This document shows, in pieces, positions 58,401 to 64,000 of a stretch of DNA of 64,000 bases; within the stretch, counting starts at the first letter, position 1; each line of letters opens with the position of its first letter. The stretch comes from Erwinia rhapontici (GTDB lineage: Bacteria; Pseudomonadota; Gammaproteobacteria; Enterobacterales; Enterobacteriaceae). The notes beneath the pieces were generated by a model, which did not search any database, had not been told where the DNA came from, and saw only the letters and a list, made by a program, of their open reading frames with translations. Location: positions 1 through 64,000 of the forward strand of contig NZ_VRKO01000005.1 of the NCBI RefSeq assembly GCF_012271765.1, written 5' to 3'. The position numbers were made by a program, and so were the translations under genes.

Positions 58401-59251
58401 GATTTGCGTTTTTCCAGCGTACGGTGACGAGACTGAACGTTTTTACCGCGCGAGCGGAAATAATCTGCCAGTTGCTCGGCAATATACACGGAACGATGTT
58501 TACCGCCGGTACAGCCGATCGCCACTGTCAGATAGCTACGGTTATTGGTTTCCAGCATCGGTAACCATAACTCGAGGTAGCTGCGCGTCTGATAAATAAA
58601 ATTATGCACTTCAGTATGACGATCAAGGAAGGCGGCAACGGGGCGATCAAGACCGGTCATCGGACGCAGCTTCGGATCCCAGTGTGGATTCGGCAGAAAA
58701 CGGACATCAAACACATAGTCGGCATCAATGGGAATACCGTGTTTGAAACCGAAAGATTCGAATACCATGGTCAGTTCACGTTCGCGTTTCCCCAGCAGGC
58801 GGGTACGTAGCATCTCTGCCAGCTCGTGCACTGACATTTCTGAGGTGTCGATAATCAAATCGGCACGGGAACGTAGCGGTTCCAGCAGATCGCTTTCTTC
58901 ATCGATGGCACTTTCCAGCGACAGATTTTTACTGGAGAGCGGATGCAGGCGACGGGTATCGCTATAGCGACGGATTAAGGTATTACGGTCAGCATCCAGG
59001 AACAGAAGCTGCGGCGAAAAACAGTCTGGCAAATTGGTGAGCGCGGTTTCAAATACCTCCGGAGATTCCGGCATGTTACGTACATCGATACTCACAGCAG
59101 CAGATATATTGCGCTCAGCCAGCGAATGAGCCAGATCAGGTAGCAAGACTACAGGCAGGTTATCCACGCAGTAAAAACCCATGTCTTCCAGCGCGCGTAA
59201 TGCCACTGATTTCCCTGAGCCTGAGCGACCGCTGACGATCATCAGCACCAT
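58397..59251 (-). CDS. rapZ: RNase adaptor protein RapZ
   Basis: This 284-residue RNA-binding protein delivers the small RNA GlmZ to RNase E and thereby controls glucosamine-6-phosphate synthase. The N-terminal ATPase-like domain has Walker A GRSGSGKS at residues 8-15. The C-terminal RNA-binding domain includes GCTGGKHRS near 247-255 and a basic tail ending RTLEKRKS. Length equals E. coli RapZ. It lies between ptsN (111 bp upstream) and npr (4-bp overlap). Confidence 0.97.
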   Translation of the reverse strand: MVLMIVSGRSGSGKSVALRALEDMGFYCVDNLPVVLLPDLAHSLAERNISAAVSIDVRNMPESPEVFETALTNLPDCFSPQLLFLDADRNTLIRRYSDTRRLHPLSSKNLSLESAIDEESDLLEPLRSRADLIIDTSEMSVHELAEMLRTRLLGKRERELTMVFESFGFKHGIPIDADYVFDVRFLPNPHWDPKLRPMTGLDRPVAAFLDRHTEVHNFIYQTRSYLELWLPMLETNNRSYLTVAIGCTGGKHRSVYIAEQLADYFRSRGKNVQSRHRTLEKRKS

Positions 59252-59362
59252 TTCACTTTTCCCCCAATTTAACCCGCTTTCCCTTAGACCAGAAGCTGCA
59301 CCAGCGCTGCGTTTCGCTGCGTTGCTGCAACTTCATTATGTCGGGGACTGTGGCAAGAATGA

Positions 59363-59845
59363 CTAACTCTCTTCGTGATCTTCCGTGATGATCTCGTAAA
59401 GATCTTCATCGGATTGTGCGGCGCGCAGGCGACGCAGAACGGTTTTATCTGCCAGGCGCTTGGCAACCAGAGAGAGAGTATGAAGATGTGTTTTACACTG
59501 ATCTGCTGGCACCAGCAGGGCAAACAACAGGTCCACGGGCTGATTATCAATTGCATCAAACGCGATGGGCTGGTCAAGGCGAATGAAGACACCGACTGCG
59601 CGTAGCGTATCTTCTTCCAGCTTGCCGTGCGGGATGGCAATGCCATTACCGATACCGGTGCTGCCCATTCTTTCACGCGTCAGAATCGCTTCAAAAATTG
59701 TCTGATGCGGGAGGTTAAGCTGTTTCGCCGCAAGCTCGCTGATAATTTCCAGCGCCCGTTTTTTGCTCTGGCAATGTACGCCATTACGGGTACACGAGAT
59801 GCTCAAGACGGAGCCCAGTTCCAGTTTCAAATCATTGTTCATCAT
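59363..59845 (-). CDS. ptsN: Nitrogen-regulatory PTS protein EIIA-Ntr
   Basis: This 160-residue cytoplasmic regulator receives phosphate from NPr and adjusts potassium transport, nitrogen balance and envelope stress responses. The phosphorylated His73 lies in GNGIAIPHGKLEEDT of a PTS EIIA type 2 domain. The start has two adjacent ATG codons; the first is used. It is one of the conserved genes behind rpoN. Confidence 0.96.
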   Translation of the reverse strand: MMNNDLKLELGSVLSISCTRNGVHCQSKKRALEIISELAAKQLNLPHQTIFEAILTRERMGSTGIGNGIAIPHGKLEEDTLRAVGVFIRLDQPIAFDAIDNQPVDLLFALLVPADQCKTHLHTLSLVAKRLADKTVLRRLRAAQSDEDLYEIITEDHEES

Positions 59846-59929
59846 AGTTTCACTTAACTTTTCACTTCCGCAGGCAGGACACTCTTTACCAGCGTTCAGA
59901 TCAAGAGATTAACATGCCGTATTGATTAA

Positions 59930-59959
59930 CGGCTCGTATTCCCGGAAGAATACGAGCCG
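59930..59959. repeat. Perfect 12-bp inverted repeat between hpf and ptsN
   Basis: CGGCTCGTATTC and GAATACGAGCCG form a perfect 12-bp stem with a 6-nt loop in the 178-bp gap between hpf and ptsN. There is no U-run on the minus strand after it, so it is not a standard terminator. It may be an mRNA processing or stabilising hairpin that separates hpf from ptsN expression, or an operator. Confidence 0.6.
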
Positions 59960-60023
59960 ATACCGCTTTCAGCATATGCCAGTAGAAGCGGGTTGCTGAA
60001 ACACCATCAATGCATTGTGAGAT

Positions 60024-60311
60024 TTAGTGTTGTTTTAGCTTATCTTTGTGTTTATTCAACTGGCGAGTCAGCTTGTCGATCAGGCCGTCAATCGCCGCGT
60101 ACATATCTTTATCTTCCGAGGTGGCATGCAGCTCACCGCCATTCACATGCAATGTTGCATCGGCAATTTGCGTCACTTTCTCCACTTTTAAAACAATATA
60201 GACCTGGTTAATCCGGTCAAAGTATTGCTCCAGTTTGGCAAACTTCGCTGTCACAAACTCGCGCAGTGGCTCGGTGATTTCAACGTGCTGTCCAGTGATA
60301 TTGAGCTGCAT
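60024..60311 (-). CDS. hpf: Ribosome hibernation promoting factor HPF
   Basis: This 95-residue short-form HPF binds the 30S decoding region in stationary phase and promotes 100S ribosome dimers. The beta-alpha-beta-beta-beta-alpha fold of the S30AE family is apparent (MQLNITGQHVEITEPLREFV onward). It ends with the basic tail LNKHKDKLKQH. It lies 22 bp after rpoN, as in E. coli. Confidence 0.97.
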   Translation of the reverse strand: MQLNITGQHVEITEPLREFVTAKFAKLEQYFDRINQVYIVLKVEKVTQIADATLHVNGGELHATSEDKDMYAAIDGLIDKLTRQLNKHKDKLKQH

Positions 60312-60333
60312 AGTGTCTTCCTTCTCTGTTCGT

Positions 60334-61767
60334 TCAGACCAGCTGTTTGCGCTGATTTGATGGCGGGATGGATAAAGACTCTCGGTATTTTGCCACAGTG
60401 CGCCGTGCCACCATAATTCCCTGTTCGGAAAGCATGGAGGTGAGCTTGCTGTCGCTGAGTGGTTTGACGGGATTCTCCGCCGAGATTAATTTTTTCACCA
60501 GTGCACGGATCGCCGTTGAGGACGCTTCGCCCCCCCCTTCGGTATTGACGTGACTGGAGAAAAAATACTTAAGTTCAAAAATACCACGTGGACTGTGCAG
60601 GTATTTCTGGGTGGTCACACGGGAAATGGTCGATTCATGCATTTCGACGGCACTGGCAATATCAGCCAGCACCATTGGGCGCATATACTCTTCGCCCTGT
60701 TCGAAAAAGGCCTGCTGCTGATCCACGATACAGCGTGTCACTTTCAGCAGCGTATCATTTCGGCTTTCCAGGCTTTTAATCAGCCACTTGGCTTCCTGCA
60801 AATTACTGCGGATAAACTGCGAATCACTGTCGCTGCGTGAACTTGAGCCTAGTGAAGCGTAATGCTGATTAATCTTCAGACGCGGCACACTGTCTGCATT
60901 CAACTCGACCATCCAGCGATTACTGACTTTACGCACCAGCACATCTGGAATGACATACTCGGGTTCCTGAGTATTGATCGATTGGCCTGGGCGCGGGTCA
61001 AGCGTTTGAATGACCTGCATCGCTCCCTTCAGCACGTCTTCTTTAAGGCGTGTGACGCGCATCAGGCTGCGGAAATCATGGTTGGCGAGCAGGTCGAGAT
61101 GCTCACTGACAATCAGCCGTGCTTCTTTCAGCAGCGGCACATCTGCCGCAAACTGGGAGAGCTGTACCAGTAAACAGTCGCGCAGATCGCGGGCGCAGAC
61201 GCCTACTGGATCAAAACGCTGTACACGTTTCAGCACTGCTTCCACTTCGTCAAGGGTCAGCTCGTCGTTACCCATACTTTCAAGCACTTCCTCGAGCGAC
61301 ACGGTCAGATAGCCCGTATCGTCGACAGCATCGACAATGGAGGTCGCAATCGCGCGATCGGTATCGGTAAAAGGCGTTAGCTCCACCTGCCACATCAGAT
61401 AGTCCTGTAGTGTCTGGGTCGTTTCACCCTGATAAACAGGTAACTCATCGTCATGGTAATCGGTACCCGTGCCTGACGGCGTACCAGCGGTGTAGATTTC
61501 ATCCCAGGTCGCATCCAGTGGAAGCTCCTCGGGCATGTCTTTCTGTTCCAGCGCTTCCCGGGTATCCAGCGCTTCTGTTTCCTGATATTCGCGGGTATCA
61601 ACTTCTTCGTGAATGTCGGTCTGTTCAAGCAACGGGTTACTTTCCAGCGCCAGCTGAATTTCCTGCTGTAGTTCAAGCGTAGAGAGTTGCAGCAGGCGAA
61701 TGGCCTGCTGCAGTTGTGGCGTCATGGCAAGCTGTTGACTCAGCCTGAGTTGTAAACCTTGCTTCAT
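60334..61767 (-). CDS. rpoN: RNA polymerase sigma-54 factor
   Basis: This 477-residue alternative sigma factor directs transcription of nitrogen-control and other activator-dependent genes. The Gln- and Leu-rich N-terminal region I ([21 protein letters not shown]) contacts activators. An acidic region II follows (about 50-120), then the core-binding domain. The C-terminal RpoN box [10 protein letters not shown] recognises the -24 element. It matches E. coli in length. A clear target promoter lies in this window, upstream of yhdW. Confidence 0.98.
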   Translation of the reverse strand: MKQGLQLRLSQQLAMTPQLQQAIRLLQLSTLELQQEIQLALESNPLLEQTDIHEEVDTREYQETEALDTREALEQKDMPEELPLDATWDEIYTAGTPSGTGTDYHDDELPVYQGETTQTLQDYLMWQVELTPFTDTDRAIATSIVDAVDDTGYLTVSLEEVLESMGNDELTLDEVEAVLKRVQRFDPVGVCARDLRDCLLVQLSQFAADVPLLKEARLIVSEHLDLLANHDFRSLMRVTRLKEDVLKGAMQVIQTLDPRPGQSINTQEPEYVIPDVLVRKVSNRWMVELNADSVPRLKINQHYASLGSSSRSDSDSQFIRSNLQEAKWLIKSLESRNDTLLKVTRCIVDQQQAFFEQGEEYMRPMVLADIASAVEMHESTISRVTTQKYLHSPRGIFELKYFFSSHVNTEGGGEASSTAIRALVKKLISAENPVKPLSDSKLTSMLSEQGIMVARRTVAKYRESLSIPPSNQRKQLV

Positions 61768-61815
61768 ATTCAGAGTATTAATTCCCCAGAAAACTTACCG
61801 AATGTGAACACCTTA

Positions 61816-62541
61816 TCAGAGTCTGAACTCTTCACCCAAATAGACACGCTTAACTTGCTCATCGGCCAGGATCGCTTCCGGGGTGCCGTGGGCGATAAGA
61901 TGCCCCTGGCTGACGATATAGGCTCTCTCACACACTGCCAGCGTTTCACGTACGTTATGGTCGGTGATCAGCACGCCGAGGCCGCTGTCACGCAGGTGTT
62001 CAATAATCTTTTTAATATCAATAACGGAAATCGGGTCAACACCGGCAAACGGTTCATCCAGCAGGATGAATTTTGGATTGGCGGCCAGCGCACGGGCAAT
62101 TTCTACGCGGCGGCGTTCACCGCCTGATAGCGCCTGACCGAGGCTGTCACGTAAATGTTCGATGTGAAACTCTTCCAGCAGTTCATTAGCACGATCTTCA
62201 CGCTGCTCACTGGTCAGATCATCACGAATTTGCAGCACCGCCATCAGATTATCGTAAACACTCAGACGGCGGAAAATAGAGGCTTCCTGTGGCAGATAGC
62301 CAATGCCCCGACGCGCACGCGCATGCAGCGGTAAAATGCTGATGTCTTCATCGTCGATCACGATACGACCTGCATCACGCGGCACGATGCCAACCACCAT
62401 GTAAAACGTGGTGGTCTTGCCTGCGCCGTTCGGGCCAAGCAGGCCCACGATTTCGCCAGACTTCACTTGCAGGCTGACATCTTCAACCACGCGGCGGCCT
62501 TTGTAAGCCTTCGCGAGGTTTTCCGCAATTAAGGTTGCCAT
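61816..62541 (-). CDS. lptB: Lipopolysaccharide export ABC transporter ATPase LptB
   Basis: This 241-residue cytoplasmic ATPase powers extraction of lipopolysaccharide from the inner membrane through LptFG. Walker [10 protein letters not shown] is at residues 36-44, the signature LSGGERRR near 138-145 and Walker B (FILLDEP) near 157-163. It sits between lptA (5-bp gap) and rpoN (48-bp gap), the conserved order in Enterobacterales. Confidence 0.98.
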   Translation of the reverse strand: MATLIAENLAKAYKGRRVVEDVSLQVKSGEIVGLLGPNGAGKTTTFYMVVGIVPRDAGRIVIDDEDISILPLHARARRGIGYLPQEASIFRRLSVYDNLMAVLQIRDDLTSEQREDRANELLEEFHIEHLRDSLGQALSGGERRRVEIARALAANPKFILLDEPFAGVDPISVIDIKKIIEHLRDSGLGVLITDHNVRETLAVCERAYIVSQGHLIAHGTPEAILADEQVKRVYLGEEFRL

Positions 62542-62546
62542 GTTCG

Positions 62547-63095
62547 TTAGTTACTCTTTTTCTGACCGTTTGACGGTGTGCCTTTGTCCTGCAACTGCGA
62601 TGGCACCAGTACGGTAGTGACACGTTTGCCGCTGCTGCCGAAGGCCTGCATTTTTTGCTCTTTCACCAGATAGGTGATGCGATCGCCTTTGACGTTGCTG
62701 TCGAGCTGCTCCAGATAGGCGTTGCCGGTTAACTCCACCAGGTCTTTCGCCAGTTCGTAATGCATTTTCTGGGCGTGACCCTGCACGGGTTTGCCACTGT
62801 CCTGCATCTGGTAGAAGGTCGCAGGATTGCCGTAGGCATCAACAATGGTTTTATTGCTGTCGCCACCCGGACGGGTCACCACCACTTTATCGGCCGTGAT
62901 TTTAATCGTACCCTGCGTCACGATGACTTTTCCGGTAAACGTGGCAACGTTGCCTTGCATATCCAGCGCCTGATTTTCCGAGTCGACATTCACCGGTTTA
63001 TCCGAATCGCCCGTTAACGCTAAAGCAGGAACGCTCACGGCGAACAGCAGGGTTGCAGTCAGTAACTTAAGGCTTTTGTTCATTTTGAATTTCAT
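62547..63095 (-). CDS. lptA: Periplasmic lipopolysaccharide bridge protein LptA
   Basis: This 182-residue periplasmic protein forms the bridge that carries lipopolysaccharide from LptC to LptD. A signal peptide (about residues 1-26, ending VPALA) precedes the OstA beta-jellyroll domain with [13 protein letters not shown] and [14 protein letters not shown]. The start at 63095 (MKFKMNKS) is preferred by homology; a 7-residue longer frame exists. It overlaps lptC by 29 bp. Confidence 0.95.
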   Translation of the reverse strand: MKFKMNKSLKLLTATLLFAVSVPALALTGDSDKPVNVDSENQALDMQGNVATFTGKVIVTQGTIKITADKVVVTRPGGDSNKTIVDAYGNPATFYQMQDSGKPVQGHAQKMHYELAKDLVELTGNAYLEQLDSNVKGDRITYLVKEQKMQAFGSSGKRVTTVLVPSQLQDKGTPSNGQKKSN

Positions 63096-63642
63096 AAGAT
63101 GTTTTGACCTTTTCAATCAACTCGGCAGTTTTCTTCCGTAAATTCCCACGCATCTTCATACCTGTAGAGTTAAAGCTGCTGCCATAAAGTGTTACCTGAT
63201 CGTCCGAGGTCACATCCTGAGTCGTCAGGTTAATTTGCGCATTATCTGTTTTGATGCGCTCAAGCTGTGCGTCTTTCGTCAGGCTGTTAACTTCCACATG
63301 CCCGTATAGGTACAGCATGCGATCGTTAGTGAGCTTGGCTTTGTCTCCACGCACTGACCACGTTGGAACCTTGTTCTCATCGTAGGTGGTCATCACCGGG
63401 TTATCGAACCAGGTTACAGCATCCGCCGAAAAATAGGTCACCTTGTCAGAAACCAGCTTGTAGCTCAGCGCTCCGGTTGGGTTATAAACTACCGTATGTG
63501 AGTTATCACTCATATAGGTGGGTTCATTATTGTCCTGCGTTGCTGCACCGTCGTTATCATCGGTGGCAGTCAGATTCCAGCCAATCAGCACAATGGCGAT
63601 CAGTGCCAGTATCAGCGTCATCCAGCGTCTTGTTTTACTCAT
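63067..63642 (-). CDS. lptC: Lipopolysaccharide export protein LptC
   Basis: This 191-residue bitopic inner-membrane protein receives lipopolysaccharide from LptBFG and hands it to LptA. One membrane anchor lies at about residues 8-25, followed by the periplasmic jellyroll. Length equals E. coli LptC. It overlaps kdsC by 4 bp upstream and lptA by 29 bp downstream, so the three genes are translationally coupled. Confidence 0.96.
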   Translation of the reverse strand: MSKTRRWMTLILALIAIVLIGWNLTATDDNDGAATQDNNEPTYMSDNSHTVVYNPTGALSYKLVSDKVTYFSADAVTWFDNPVMTTYDENKVPTWSVRGDKAKLTNDRMLYLYGHVEVNSLTKDAQLERIKTDNAQINLTTQDVTSDDQVTLYGSSFNSTGMKMRGNLRKKTAELIEKVKTSYEIQNEQKP

Positions 63643-64000
63643 ACCGACTGCCCTTTGGCCTCATCAAACTTGCCCTGTGCAATCAGGATTAGATCGCAAA
63701 TTTCCCGAACTGCACCACGACCACCCGCAATACGGGTCACGTAGTGAGCGCGGGGAAGCAAAATGGGATGAGCATCAGCAACGGTCACACTCAGGCCCAC
63801 TTCAGCCATGACCGGCCAGTCAATCAGATCATCACCAATATAGGCAACCTGCTCCGCACTGAGTGACAGTGTATCCAGAAGTTCACGGAAGGCCAAAAGC
63901 TTATCCGTTTGTCCCTGGTAAAGATGCGTAATCCCCAGTGTGGCACAGCGATCTTCCAGCAGTTTGGCTTTACGGCCGGTAATAATAGCCACTTCAATCC
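63639..64000 (-). CDS. kdsC: KDO 8-phosphate phosphatase KdsC (partial, N-terminus outside window)
   Basis: About 120 C-terminal residues of KdsC are present; the full E. coli protein has 188. This HAD-family phosphatase converts KDO 8-phosphate to KDO for lipopolysaccharide core synthesis. The segments IEVAIITGRKAKLLEDRC, YIGDDLIDWPVM and AGGRGAVREICD carry HAD motifs II to IV. The catalytic Asp motif I lies beyond the right edge. The stop codon overlaps the lptC start (ATGA). Confidence 0.96.
   Translation of the reverse strand, partial: IEVAIITGRKAKLLEDRCATLGITHLYQGQTDKLLAFRELLDTLSLSAEQVAYIGDDLIDWPVMAEVGLSVTVADAHPILLPRAHYVTRIAGGRGAVREICDLILIAQGKFDEAKGQSV

Overview
The window is a stretch of an enterobacterial (Enterobacterales) chromosome, most likely from the Pantoea/Erwinia group (Erwiniaceae). 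Gene order follows the Escherichia coli region around minutes 71 to 74 closely: rrnD, yhdZYXW, fis-dusB-prmA-panF-yhdT, accCB, aroQ, csrD, mreBCD, rng, yhdP, tldD, aaeRXAB, yhcO, yhcN, argR/mdh, degSQ, zapG/zapE, rplM-rpsI, sspAB, the glt locus, arcB, mtgA, npr-rapZ-ptsN-hpf-rpoN and lptBAC-kdsC. Proteins such as Fis and MreB are nearly identical to those of E. coli. Assignment to Erwiniaceae rests on lineage-type differences and is an inference. No phage, insertion sequence or CRISPR array was seen.

Layout. 1-980: the 3' end of an rRNA operon with a tandem 275-bp expansion (three 5S genes and two tRNA-Thr genes). 1054-5617: a polar amino-acid ABC transporter operon with a strong sigma-54 promoter and an NtrC-like site. 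5618-11107: lpxP, then fis-dusB and prmA-panF-yhdT. 11126-16565: acetyl-CoA carboxylase (accBC), aroQ, the periplasmic methionine-sulfoxide reductase pair msrPQ, and acuI, with a cluster of REP-like palindromes. 16792-29277: csrD, the rod-shape genes mreBCD, yhdE, rng, yhdP and tldD. 29338-35543: the aromatic acid efflux locus aaeR/aaeXAB, an aldehyde dehydrogenase and a barstar-like gene. 35626-38792: three tandem DUF1471 (YhcN-type) genes, argR and mdh. 38866-45763: DegS and DegQ proteases, zapG, zapE, ribosomal proteins L13 and S9, sspAB. 45839-53195: the unusual glutamate synthase locus. 54211-64000: arcB with the antisense-encoded small RNA ArcZ, mtgA, the nitrogen-PTS and rpoN cluster, and the Lpt lipopolysaccharide export genes with a partial kdsC.

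The most interesting locus is 45839-53195. At the place and in the orientation where E. coli has gltB-gltD, this genome has a 1843-residue glutamate synthase-like protein. It carries an inserted segment, a C-terminal extension of about 190 residues and an altered Fe-S cysteine spacing. It is followed 67 bp later by a CysJ-like FMN/FAD/NADPH diflavin reductase in the gltD position. The simplest reading is a two-component glutamate synthase in which a sulfite-reductase-type flavoprotein replaces GltD as electron donor. This is inferred from domains and synteny and is not shown by the sequence alone.
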